DNA of 64,000 nt from Flagellimonas olearia (GTDB lineage Bacteria; Bacteroidota; Bacteroidia; Flavobacteriales; Flavobacteriaceae): contig NZ_WELG01000001.1 in NCBI RefSeq assembly GCF_009184425.1, positions 1,549,870 to 1,613,869 on the forward strand. Direction: 5' to 3'. The position numbers were made by a program, and so were the translations under genes. Below are positions 51,906 through 60,104 of the stretch, one piece after another; the stretch's first letter is position 1; each line of letters begins with the position of its first letter. Under the pieces are notes generated by a model. That model did not search any database, had not been told where the DNA came from, and worked only from the letters and a program-made list of their open reading frames with translations.

Positions 51906-52928
51906 CCCAAGCTGCAATGTGGCCATCACGGGATAGTGATCGGACAGTTTTTCATTGAAGTTTTGGTGGGATACTATCTCAAAGTCCGAATCAGCCAAAA
52001 TATAGTCTATTCGAATGGGGAATCCTAAAAGGTTATAGGTCCGCCCAAACCCTTTTCCCCTTTCCAGAAAAGAGTCCTGCATATCCCCCTTCACAATCTT
52101 ATAGACATTGGAAAACTGTGTATTGTTAAAATCACCGCAAACGATATTCGGGTATGGACTGTTATCCATATGCACCGCAAAAATCTTAGCTTGTTCCAAT
52201 TGCTTGGCAAAGGTCCTTACCAAGCGTTTGTAATTTTTTTCAGATTCGTCCCCATCCGAGAGCGTTTCGGCCCTTGGAACTATGCTGAAGGATTGGAGAT
52301 GCAGATTGTACACTCTTACGGTATCGTTCATGTAAAGTATATCTGCGTATATGATATTGTTTGCCGTCTCCGGTAAATCCAACGAACCATTTCCCAATAT
52401 GGGATATTTTGAAAATATGGCCTGAACAGATCTTGGAGTCTCATACGGTGTTTCACTCCGATATGGATACTGGTCCAGTTGCCGATACCGTATTCTACTA
52501 TGTTCTTGAATACAAAGGATATCCGGATCGTTCTCCTTGACAAATGAAATAATCCGGTCCCCAATATTGGGGTCCTTCATCCATCCATATTTATTGAAGC
52601 CCCAAACATTATAAGTCATTACCTTAAGGCTTGAAGAGGTGGGCTCCCCTGCCTCATCCCCCATTTTATAGAAAGGTCCAAAACCAAAATACCCTATCAA
52701 CAATGCAATCAAAGAGACCCATAGTTTGCGCTTGCGTTTGACCGCCCAGTATCCCAAAAACAACATGTTGAGCATAAATAGAAAAGGGACAAACAAGCTC
52801 AGGGCAGAAAATAACGGCAGAATCTGAAATGAAAGGTAGGAGGACAAACAGGTAACGAGCAATAAAAAGGCAATCAATATATTGATTGCATAGACCACCC
52901 TATTCAATATGGAGGTTGATTTTTTCAT
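51894..52928 (-). CDS. Membrane-anchored endonuclease/exonuclease/phosphatase-family protein
   Basis: Protein of 344 residues. Three N-terminal helices (about residues 10-95) anchor an EEP domain (about 100-340). Motifs LKVMTYNVWGFN, DPDILCIQEHSR (Glu metal ligand), YNLHLQSFS, NIVCGDFNNTQFSN and RIDYILADSDFE plus SDHYPVMATLQL define the DNase I-like fold with its metal and His residues. Substrate could be nucleic acid, sphingomyelin or inositol phosphate. It lies 3 bp downstream of a rhomboid gene and ends the mutL-rhomboid-rhomboid run on the minus strand. Confidence 0.88.
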   Translation of the reverse strand: MKKSTSILNRVVYAINILIAFLLLVTCLSSYLSFQILPLFSALSLFVPFLFMLNMLFLGYWAVKRKRKLWVSLIALLIGYFGFGPFYKMGDEAGEPTSSSLKVMTYNVWGFNKYGWMKDPNIGDRIISFVKENDPDILCIQEHSRIRYRQLDQYPYRSETPYETPRSVQAIFSKYPILGNGSLDLPETANNIIYADILYMNDTVRVYNLHLQSFSIVPRAETLSDGDESEKNYKRLVRTFAKQLEQAKIFAVHMDNSPYPNIVCGDFNNTQFSNVYKIVKGDMQDSFLERGKGFGRTYNLLGFPIRIDYILADSDFEIVSHQNFNEKLSDHYPVMATLQLGSDQ

Positions 52929-52931
52929 GTG

Positions 52932-53795
52932 TTACTCTTCCTTGCCCGCTTTAAACAAAAAGTCTTTTTCCTCTTTGGAAAGGCTTTCATACCCAGACTT
53001 GCTTATTTTATCCAAAATGGAATCGATTTTTTTCTGCCGGGCCATCTTGTCATAGTCACCGGAGCGTTTCCCCGAGGTATCTTTTTTGTACACCGTTTTC
53101 ATGGGCGCTTTTTTCTCCCTTGGTTTAAAAAGCTGGGCAATGGCCTCCCTAAACCTAGTGAAACCCGCTCCAATGTCTTTTCCATTAACCAGCTGTCTGG
53201 CATACACATACCCTAAAAGGGCACCTCCCAAATGCGCCAGCCTGCCCCCCACATTTCCTCCGTAGGGTATTTGGATCAAATCAACCAAGACAAAGAACAC
53301 ACCCACATACCATAATTTGACATTGAAGAAAATCACTCGGACTTCTTGATTGGGTATATACGCACAGATAAAAATAAGCACGGCTGTGACTCCTGCCGAA
53401 GCCCCGATCAATGCCGTGTTGGTATGCAACAAAGTTGGAAAGACATTATAGCTCAAGAGAAAAACAATCCCTCCTATAATTACGCCCAAAAAGTAAACAT
53501 TCAGAAAACGCTGATTGTCAAAAAGGTTCAAAAAAATCCTTCCGGTAAAATAGAGCATGAGCATATTCCAAAAAATATGCCCCAGTCCCGCATGAAAAAA
53601 GGAATAGGTGACCAAGGACCAAGGTTGTCCAAAAAACTCCAAAAAATCCTTGGGCAAATGGAACCAATGGGAAACCGAATGACCCAACAAGGCAGTGGAA
53701 AGTCCATCCAGGATAAAGATCAGCACATTGATGGCAATGAGCTTTTCGGCAATGTTCAACCGAGCAAATTGATATTGTAATCCGCCGTTTGCCAT
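52932..53795 (-). CDS. Rhomboid-family intramembrane serine protease (second of two)
   Basis: Protein of 287 residues with six hydrophobic segments followed by a cytoplasmic tail of about 75 residues rich in Lys and Glu. The HIFWNMLMLYFTGR segment, LIGASAGVTAVL (catalytic Ser in GASAG) and RLAHLGGALLGYVYA (catalytic His) are all kept, so the protein should be active. It is separated by 3 bp from the other rhomboid gene. Substrates are unknown. Confidence 0.9.
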   Translation of the reverse strand: MANGGLQYQFARLNIAEKLIAINVLIFILDGLSTALLGHSVSHWFHLPKDFLEFFGQPWSLVTYSFFHAGLGHIFWNMLMLYFTGRIFLNLFDNQRFLNVYFLGVIIGGIVFLLSYNVFPTLLHTNTALIGASAGVTAVLIFICAYIPNQEVRVIFFNVKLWYVGVFFVLVDLIQIPYGGNVGGRLAHLGGALLGYVYARQLVNGKDIGAGFTRFREAIAQLFKPREKKAPMKTVYKKDTSGKRSGDYDKMARQKKIDSILDKISKSGYESLSKEEKDFLFKAGKEE

Positions 53796-53798
53796 AGC

Positions 53799-54533
53799 CT
53801 AGTCCCAACGATTATTGTTAAACTGGTTCTTTTTCCAGTACCACATCATGATAAACCCGATCAATGCTCCTCCAATATGGGCAAAGTGCGCTACTCCTGT
53901 ATTCACATTGCTGATACCGAAAATTACATCCCCTGCAATCAACAAGGGTACAAAATATTTGGCTTTGATTGGTACCGGAAGAAAGATGAGCATCAATTTG
54001 GCTTCGGAATACATAAAGGCAAAAGCCACCAAAACCCCATAAATGGCCCCGGAAGCTCCAACAGCGGGAACATTATAGGCCGACAGAAAACTATCAATCG
54101 TGCTTTTGGAGGCCAGATTATACCAATCAGGACTGTACTGCCCTGCAGATATGATATCCATAATCTGTGTTCTGGCCAAACCTGCACTTTCCAATGCATT
54201 CAGCCCTTCATTGAAGAAATAATAATTTACCCCAGTATGCAAAGCTGCGGAGCCCAAGCCGGCCGAAAAGTAAAAGAATAGGAATTTATTACGACCCCAG
54301 ACCCGTTCCAAAGGGGTGCCAAAGGCCCAAAGCGCATACATATTGAACACAATGTGCATAAGGTTACCATGCATGAACATGTGGGAGCCTACCTGCCACC
54401 ATTCGAAATTGCTGTTCTTAGGAAACCAAAGGGACATCCATTGGTACATTTGGTCCCCATACAATTGTGTGGCAAAAAACATGATCACATTAATGATCAA
54501 CAAGTGTTTTACCGCTTCGGTCATTCTACCCAT
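53799..54533 (-). CDS. Rhomboid-family intramembrane serine protease (first of two)
   Basis: Protein of 244 residues with about six membrane helices. MFMHGNLMHIVFNMYALW (the loop with the conserved HxxxN), PAVGASGAIYGVLVAF (Ser in GASGA) and GVAHFAHIGGALIGF (His) give a complete Ser-His dyad. A long loop between helices 2 and 4 (about 105-150) is longer than in GlpG. It directly follows mutL with no gap, and the second rhomboid follows after 3 bp. Confidence 0.9.
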   Translation of the reverse strand: MGRMTEAVKHLLIINVIMFFATQLYGDQMYQWMSLWFPKNSNFEWWQVGSHMFMHGNLMHIVFNMYALWAFGTPLERVWGRNKFLFFYFSAGLGSAALHTGVNYYFFNEGLNALESAGLARTQIMDIISAGQYSPDWYNLASKSTIDSFLSAYNVPAVGASGAIYGVLVAFAFMYSEAKLMLIFLPVPIKAKYFVPLLIAGDVIFGISNVNTGVAHFAHIGGALIGFIMMWYWKKNQFNNNRWD

Positions 54534-56375
54534 CTAACTAAATTTTTTATCGATATCCCCTTCGGAGATAATGGTATATGTCAATTTTTGAAATGGACTC
54601 AAGGTCGGTTCCTTACAGGCAAACAAATTGTTCACCAAGGCCAACTGCGATTCTTGGTCCAAGAGCTCCCCTGTTTTCACGGCCAGGTTCTTGGAAAGTA
54701 CTTTGGCCAAGACTTCAGCTTGGGAGACAGCACCTTCGTTAAATCCTTCTGCATAGTCCGCGATCAAACGATCCAATACCGTGCCAATCCCGCTTTCCGG
54801 TACCATCAAGGGCACCCCTGTCAGTTTTACAGTCTCTTCCTCCAAACTTTCAAAGGCAAAACCAATATTTGTCAGGCTGTCCTTAACTTCCCTCAATATC
54901 CCCAATTCCTGTGGGTTGAAGGTAAGCTCCAACGGAAACAACAGCTGTTGGCTCACCCCTTCCTTTACCGTGATCTCTCCCAGAAACTTTTCAAAAAGAA
55001 TCCGTTCGTGCGCCCGGTTCTGGTGAATGACCAGCATCCCTGACTTGACCGTGCTCATCACAAATTTACGACGTAGTTGGAACGTGGTGGCCATGTGTTC
55101 GCCAACCCCATCATCGTCATACAAGCTTGTCTGTGCATCGCTGTCCGATTCAATGGCCACACTACTAAAGTTATCCGTGTCCACCTCTTGATCTAGGCCT
55201 TCATACAGGTTTTCCCAGCCTTTGGAACTGGCTCTTTGAAAGCCTCCACCACTTTTTCGTTCCTTCTCCTGAAAGGGATTGAATGTGGCATCCACCGTTA
55301 CTTTGGGCAAAACCGCCCCTTTTTCCTTGTACGCATAAGGCGTGTCCAAGTTGGGGTCATGGTCAAAATCCAATACCGGGGCCACATTGAATTGTCCCAA
55401 GCTATGCTTTACGGTCGACCGCAATATGGCATACAGTGTATTTTCATCATCAAACTTCACCTCTGTTTTGGTAGGATGGATGTTGATATCGATGGAAGAC
55501 GGGTCTACCTCCAAATAAATAAAATACCCGGGATAGGTATCCGGTTTGATAAGCCCTTCAAAAGCTGCTACCACCGCGTGGTGCAAATACGGGCTTTTGA
55601 TAAAGCGATCATTGGCAAAGAAAAACTGTTCCCCCCTACTCTTTTTGGCAAATTCGGGCTTACAGATAAAACCGGAAATCTTTACCACTTCGGTTTCCTC
55701 GTTCACGGGCACCAAGCGATCTTCCATGCGACTCCCAAAAATATGGGCTATACGTTGGCGCGGCTTTCCTTTGGGCAGATTGAAAATCTCTGAACCATTG
55801 TTGTAAAAATGGAACTCGATGTTGGGATGCACCAAAGCCACTCGATGGAACTCGTCGGTGATATGGCGCAATTCCACCTGATTGGACTTTAAGAAATTCC
55901 GTCGGGCCGGGATATTAAAAAAAAGGTTCTTTACCGATATGGAAGTGCCCTGGGGTGTGGCCACCACTTCTTGGGACACAATTTTACTTCCTTCTATCTT
56001 TATGTGGACCCCCACCTCATTGGTTTGGGTACGGGTCTGCATATCTACATGGGCGATGGCCGCAATGGAGGCCAATGCCTCTCCCCGGAAACCTTTGGTA
56101 TGCAAGTTGAACAAATCCTGTGCCGATGAAATCTTGGAAGTGGCATGCCGTTCAAAGGACAACCGGGCATCGGTTTCGCTCATCCCCATCCCATCATCCA
56201 CCACTTGAATCAATGCTTTACCCCCATCTTTTACAATCAGTTTGACTGTAGTCGCCCCTGCATCAATGGCATTCTCCATAAGTTCCTTGACCACCGAGGC
56301 CGGACGTTGGACCACTTCCCCTGCTGCAATCTGGTTGGCAACATGGTCCGGTAAAAGTTTAATGATGTCCGTCAT
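54534..56375 (-). CDS. mutL: DNA mismatch repair protein MutL
   Basis: Protein of 613 residues coupling MutS mismatch recognition to strand incision. The GHKL ATPase domain shows IAAGEVVQRPASVVKELMEN (about 16-35), DDGMGM, TKGFRGEALASIA near 89, and NVHPTK-like DINIHPTKTEVKF near 300. The C-terminal dimer domain (about 430-613) has a QNRAHERILFEKFL motif; the endonuclease DQHA(x)2E(x)4E appears here only as the NRAHER variant, so nicking activity is doubtful. The ATG overlaps the stop of the upstream small membrane protein by one base (TAATG). Confidence 0.94.
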   Translation of the reverse strand: MTDIIKLLPDHVANQIAAGEVVQRPASVVKELMENAIDAGATTVKLIVKDGGKALIQVVDDGMGMSETDARLSFERHATSKISSAQDLFNLHTKGFRGEALASIAAIAHVDMQTRTQTNEVGVHIKIEGSKIVSQEVVATPQGTSISVKNLFFNIPARRNFLKSNQVELRHITDEFHRVALVHPNIEFHFYNNGSEIFNLPKGKPRQRIAHIFGSRMEDRLVPVNEETEVVKISGFICKPEFAKKSRGEQFFFANDRFIKSPYLHHAVVAAFEGLIKPDTYPGYFIYLEVDPSSIDINIHPTKTEVKFDDENTLYAILRSTVKHSLGQFNVAPVLDFDHDPNLDTPYAYKEKGAVLPKVTVDATFNPFQEKERKSGGGFQRASSKGWENLYEGLDQEVDTDNFSSVAIESDSDAQTSLYDDDGVGEHMATTFQLRRKFVMSTVKSGMLVIHQNRAHERILFEKFLGEITVKEGVSQQLLFPLELTFNPQELGILREVKDSLTNIGFAFESLEEETVKLTGVPLMVPESGIGTVLDRLIADYAEGFNEGAVSQAEVLAKVLSKNLAVKTGELLDQESQLALVNNLFACKEPTLSPFQKLTYTIISEGDIDKKFS

Positions 56376-56659
56376 TAGGGATTTAGGAATATGGATAAAT
56401 CAAAGTCGATCACAAAAAGGAACAACAGTACCAAAATGGCCACAATAATGAGAAAACGAAGCTTCATGTTCTTATCACCTTCCATTTTTAGATCTTCCTT
56501 GGCCGAACCGATTTTGTTCAACAGCCCCCTCTGCGTATGTGCAGTACTTCGAAATTTATCTAGTTTGTGTTCTATTTTATACGGATTGCCCTCGCCCTTG
56601 TAGTAGCGCGGCGAGTAACTGAACGATTTATTCTTTTTAAGTTTGAAAGGATTTCGCAT
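56375..56659 (-). CDS. Small single-helix membrane protein between ribH and mutL
   Basis: Protein of 94 residues: a basic N-terminal region (FKLKKNKSFSYSPRYYKGEG), a short helix, then one C-terminal membrane segment (about 70-88, FLIIVAILVLLFLFVIDF). It overlaps mutL by one base. Database entries of this type are often called riboflavin synthase subunit beta because of the neighbouring ribH gene, but nothing in the sequence supports a flavin enzyme. A conserved-hypothetical label is safer. Confidence 0.75.
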   Translation of the reverse strand: MRNPFKLKKNKSFSYSPRYYKGEGNPYKIEHKLDKFRSTAHTQRGLLNKIGSAKEDLKMEGDKNMKLRFLIIVAILVLLFLFVIDFDLSIFLNP

Positions 56660-56681
56660 GGCATTTGTATCCGTGTAACCT

Positions 56682-56689
56682 CAAAGGTA
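56682..56689 (-). promoter_or_regulatory. -7 element for the small membrane protein-mutL operon
   Basis: The minus strand reads TACCTTTG, an exact TAnnTTTG fit, 22 nt upstream of the ATG at 56659. No -33 TTG at standard spacing was seen. Confidence 0.5.
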
Positions 56690-56815
56690 CTTAAAATAGA
56701 AAAAAAGGATCAGGGGATGCTCCCAAAAAATGTTAACAGGGCTGGATTGCCCCGATCACAAGATTTATGGATTTTTTTGAACCTGAACTTGTTCCTTGTA
56801 CTTGACGTTTGAAAT

Positions 56816-57298
56816 CTACCTTCCCAAAACAGCCATCTGAATAGCGGCAATGGCAGCTTCCGTACCCTTGTTCCCATGTCGGCCGCCACTACGGTCTTGG
56901 GCCTGTTGCAAGGTATTGTCGGTCAAGACGCAGAAAATTACGGGAACATTATAGGCAACGTTCAAATCCTTGATACCCTGTGCCGTGGCACTACATACAA
57001 AGTCAAAATGACTGGTCTCCCCACGGATGACGCTCCCAATGGCAATAACGGCATCCACCTGTTGGTCCGTTATCATTTTTTTGCAGCCAAAGGTCAGCTC
57101 AAAGCTTCCGGGGACGTTCCAACGAACCACGTTTTCGGGCAAAGCACCACAGTCTACCAAAGCATCTTGAGCGCCTTGATAAAGAGCCTCCGTGATTTCA
57201 TGGTTCCATTCAGAAACAACAATCCCAAACCGAAGTTGCTTCGCATTTGGGATTTTGGTCTTATCGTAAACGGATAGGTTTTTGTTCTCGGTGGCCAT
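56816..57298 (-). CDS. ribH: 6,7-dimethyl-8-ribityllumazine synthase
   Basis: Enzyme of 160 residues forming the lumazine precursor of riboflavin; assembles into pentamers or icosahedra. Motifs are FGIVVSEWNHEITEALYQGA near 25, VPGSFELTFGCKKM near 64, AVIAIGSVIRGETSHFDFVC near 85 (with the catalytic His in ETSHFD), and LTDNTLQQAQDRSGGRHGNKG near 126. It follows the TPR gene after 3 bp and is probably co-transcribed with it. No other riboflavin gene lies nearby. Confidence 0.95.
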   Translation of the reverse strand: MATENKNLSVYDKTKIPNAKQLRFGIVVSEWNHEITEALYQGAQDALVDCGALPENVVRWNVPGSFELTFGCKKMITDQQVDAVIAIGSVIRGETSHFDFVCSATAQGIKDLNVAYNVPVIFCVLTDNTLQQAQDRSGGRHGNKGTEAAIAAIQMAVLGR

Positions 57299-57301
57299 AG
57301 G

Positions 57302-58063
57302 TTAGTTTTTGGCCAATCCGATAAGCGCGTCTATGCCTACTCCTTCCGAGGATTTCGGATAGTCTGACTTGATACGCTCAAAATAACCAAGCGCTTTACT
57401 TTTCTGGTCCAACTCAAGGGCCGCAACCCCTGCCTTGTACAAAAATCTTGGTGTAGTGAACTCATTCTCGCTATGGGCGATGGCTTTTTCGTAAAAGTCC
57501 AAGGCGTCCTCGGTTTGGTTCAATTGGGAAAATGCATCCCCAATACCTCCTTTGGCCATGGCTCCCAATACGGCATCATCCGAAGAAAAGTTCTCCAAAT
57601 GCGCAATGGCCTCCTGATATTGCTGTAGGTTCAAATAGGTCATCCCAGCAGAATATTCTGCCAAGTTGGCCGCTTTGGTACCACTGTATTCCTCAATGAT
57701 GTCCAAAAATCCATATTTCCCTTCGGCACCGTTCAATGCTTTGGTAAAAAGGGAATCCTTTTCAGTTTCGCTGGCCAGGGCCTGATCAAAATATTGCTGT
57801 GGATAAAAAAGCTCATTGGCCGCAGTGGCCTCTTTGGGCTTCTGGATGAACTGGTGGTATCCCAAGTAGGCCAATACCCCCAATGCAATGGCGCCAATAA
57901 CCCCCAAAATATAGTTTTGGTTCTGTTGTACCCACGCCTCGGTCTTGGAAGCACTCTCGTCCAACGTGTTGAACACCTCTGCCGTTGTGCTGTCCTGTTC
58001 TTCAACTTGGGCTTCCTCTGCCTTGTTTTTGGGTTTAAAGCCTCTTCTCTTGTATGTTGCCAT
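57302..58063 (-). CDS. TPR membrane protein (YfgM-like)
   Basis: Protein of 253 residues: an acidic, poorly ordered N terminus, one membrane helix (about 50-70, YILGVIGAIALGVLAYLGYH), then tetratricopeptide repeats (about 80-245; AEYSAGMTYLNLQQYQEAIA, KGGIGDAFSQLNQTEDALDF). The architecture matches the YfgM/AncA type of Sec-associated periplasmic chaperone helper, though TPR similarity alone does not prove it. The helix orientation puts the TPR domain outside the inner membrane. First gene of an operon with ribH, with its own promoter. Confidence 0.85.
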   Translation of the reverse strand: MATYKRRGFKPKNKAEEAQVEEQDSTTAEVFNTLDESASKTEAWVQQNQNYILGVIGAIALGVLAYLGYHQFIQKPKEATAANELFYPQQYFDQALASETEKDSLFTKALNGAEGKYGFLDIIEEYSGTKAANLAEYSAGMTYLNLQQYQEAIAHLENFSSDDAVLGAMAKGGIGDAFSQLNQTEDALDFYEKAIAHSENEFTTPRFLYKAGVAALELDQKSKALGYFERIKSDYPKSSEGVGIDALIGLAKN

Positions 58064-58083
58064 GCGTCATTTTATTGGTCGGG

Positions 58084-58111
58084 CAAAAATAAAGTTTTTA
58101 TCCAAAATCAA
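58084..58111 (-). promoter_or_regulatory. Promoter of the TPR-ribH operon
   Basis: On the minus strand TTG (58109-58111) and TATTTTTG (58084-58091) are 17 nt apart, within the TTG-(17-23)-TAnnTTTG range, and lie 20 nt upstream of the TPR gene ATG. Confidence 0.55.
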
Positions 58112-58127
58112 AAGGCAATTTATTCGT

Positions 58128-58135
58128 TATTTTTG
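58128..58135 (+). promoter_or_regulatory. -7 element of recF
   Basis: TATTTTTG fits TAnnTTTG, 54 nt before the recF ATG. It is divergent from the TPR promoter, with the two -7 elements 36 bp apart. Confidence 0.45.
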
Positions 58136-58189
58136 GAATCTTTAACCGGTCCGCAAAATCACAGAACCCTTTTGGTCCCATAAACGTTT

Positions 58190-59269
58190 ATGTTTTTAAG
58201 ACATTTATCCTTAGTGAATTACAAAAACTTCGATTCCAAGACCTTGGATTTCGACCCTGTGATCAATTGCCTAGTGGGCGATAATGGGGTGGGAAAGACC
58301 AACATCTTGGATGCCATATACCACCTCTGTTTCGGGAAAAGCTACTTTAATCCCGTAGCTACCCAGAACATTAAGCACGACACGGATTTTTTTGTGGTGG
58401 ATGGGGAGTTTGAAAAGGAAGGCAGGACCGAAAAAATCATCTGCAGCTTCAAAAAAGGGACTAAAAAAGTCATCAAGCGGAACGGGAAGGCCTATGAAAA
58501 GTTTTCGGAACACATTGGCTTTTTGCCCTTGGTGATCATATCGCCTTCGGACCGGGACCTCATCTTGGAAGGCAGTGACACCCGTAGAAAGTTCATGGAT
58601 GGGGTGATTTCGCAATCCGATAAAGCTTATCTACAGACCCTCATCAAATACAACAAGGTGTTGACACAGCGAAACTCCTTGCTGAAGTATTTTGTGGCCA
58701 ACCACACCTTTGACCCCAACACCCTGGCCATCTACAATGAGCAATTGCACAATTTGGGTACCGAGATCCACAAGAAGCGAGTGGCCTTCATCGAATCCCT
58801 CATCCCTATATTTCAAAAACAGTACGCCCATATTTCCGAAAAGGACGAACAGATCACCCTCTCCTATGAAAGCCAACTTTCCGAAGAGAATCTTCTGAAC
58901 TTACTGGAAAAGAATATTGACAAGGACCGTGCCCTGCAATACACCAGTGTGGGCATCCATAAAGACGATCTGGATTTCACCATTGGTGGACATCCTATCA
59001 AAAAATTCGGAAGTCAAGGCCAGCAAAAGTCCTTTTTGATCGCCCTGAAACTGGCCCAGTTCCATTTTATCAAGGAGCAGGCCAGCACCACTCCCATTCT
59101 GTTGTTGGATGATATTTTTGACAAATTGGACGAAAACCGGGTCTCCCATATCGTGGGCCTCGTAAAGGATGATAATTTCGGACAGATCTTTATCAGTGAT
59201 ACCCATGCGGACCGCACCGAAAATGTGGTCAAGAACATTCACCAGAGCTATAAAATCTTTACCTTGTAA
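58190..59269 (+). CDS. recF: DNA replication/repair protein RecF
   Basis: SMC-like ATPase of 359 residues that loads RecA at gaps. Walker [18 protein letters not shown] (residues 30-46), YFNPVATQN region, [20 protein letters not shown] near 118, signature [17 protein letters not shown] near 274 and Walker [18 protein letters not shown] near 300 are all present. Size is standard. It heads a short operon: the lipoprotein gene begins one base after its stop and the DUF721 gene follows by overlap, a common arrangement in this phylum. Confidence 0.95.
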   Translation: MFLRHLSLVNYKNFDSKTLDFDPVINCLVGDNGVGKTNILDAIYHLCFGKSYFNPVATQNIKHDTDFFVVDGEFEKEGRTEKIICSFKKGTKKVIKRNGKAYEKFSEHIGFLPLVIISPSDRDLILEGSDTRRKFMDGVISQSDKAYLQTLIKYNKVLTQRNSLLKYFVANHTFDPNTLAIYNEQLHNLGTEIHKKRVAFIESLIPIFQKQYAHISEKDEQITLSYESQLSEENLLNLLEKNIDKDRALQYTSVGIHKDDLDFTIGGHPIKKFGSQGQQKSFLIALKLAQFHFIKEQASTTPILLLDDIFDKLDENRVSHIVGLVKDDNFGQIFISDTHADRTENVVKNIHQSYKIFTL

Positions 59270-59270
59270 C

Positions 59271-59693
59271 ATGGCACGGATTCTATTTTTTCTTTCGATT
59301 TTGATGGTATGGGGATGCCAAGAAAGCTCCATTGCCAAAGAAGATCTGCGGTATCTCAACGGGTATTGGGAAATCGCCAAGGTTGAATTCCCTGACGGTT
59401 CCAAAAAGGAGTATGGGGTAAACCCCACCATAGATTTTATCCAACTGGAAAATGGAACAGGGTTTCGTAAAAAAATGCAGCCCAGTTTTGATGGCACCTA
59501 CAAAACTTCCCATGATGTGGAACTGCTCACCGTTAGCCAAGTGGACGCCATTTTTGTCCTTCGCTATTCCAGTGAATTCAGTGATTGGGAAGAAACCTTG
59601 ACGCAGGTGGACTCCACCTCCTTCTCCGTAGTGAACCAAGAGGGTGTCACCTACTCCTACAAACGCTTTGAACCCATTAAAATCCCAAAGTGA
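59271..59693 (+). CDS. Small lipocalin-like lipoprotein of unknown function
   Basis: Protein of 140 residues from the ATG at 59271 (an in-frame extension into recF is rejected because the lipoprotein signal starts here). The signal peptide FLSILMVWGC gives a lipobox. The mature part begins with LRYLNGYWEIAKVEFPDG, a lipocalin-like strand pattern, and ends YSYKRFEPIKIPK. No active site is visible. It is co-transcribed with recF and the DUF721 gene and overlaps the latter in a TGATG junction. Confidence 0.78.
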   Translation: MARILFFLSILMVWGCQESSIAKEDLRYLNGYWEIAKVEFPDGSKKEYGVNPTIDFIQLENGTGFRKKMQPSFDGTYKTSHDVELLTVSQVDAIFVLRYSSEFSDWEETLTQVDSTSFSVVNQEGVTYSYKRFEPIKIPK

Positions 59694-59989
59694 TGGCCAA
59701 AAGACACAATTCCCATCTGCCCCTAAGCGAAGCCCTGAACGAGTTTATCAAGGAAAATAAGCTCCAAAAGGGAATGGACAAGGTAGATGCCCGTGAAGCT
59801 TGGTCCCGATTAATGGGCAATGGGGTAAACAACTATACCACCGCGGTGGAACTCAAAAACGACACCTTGTTCGTCTCCCTATCCTCTTCCGTACTGCGGG
59901 AAGAACTGAGCCTAGGCAAAAGCAAGATCATTGCCATGATCAATGAGGAACTCGGGAAGGAATTGGTGAAAAAGTTGGTGTTACGGTAA
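59693..59989 (+). CDS. DUF721-domain protein
   Basis: Protein of 98 residues of the DUF721 family (also called DciA-like): LSEALNEFIKENKLQKGMDK at the N terminus, EAWSRLMGNGVNNYT, then beta strands DTLFVSLSSSVLREELSLGK and a final helix. In other bacteria the related DciA loads the replicative helicase; the short Bacteroidota form is next to recF here, which suits a DNA-replication role but is only inference. The ATG at 59693 overlaps the upstream stop (TGATG); a GTG lies one codon earlier. Confidence 0.8.
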   Translation: MAKRHNSHLPLSEALNEFIKENKLQKGMDKVDAREAWSRLMGNGVNNYTTAVELKNDTLFVSLSSSVLREELSLGKSKIIAMINEELGKELVKKLVLR

Positions 59990-60104
59990 AAAACCATCGT
60001 TTCTTTTCTTCATCCGTCAATTCAAACGGGGCATCTGTCAATTCATCGCCCTAATTGAAACCTTAAAGCTGGATATTGGAGGTTTAACCCTTAATCCAGC
60101 TATT

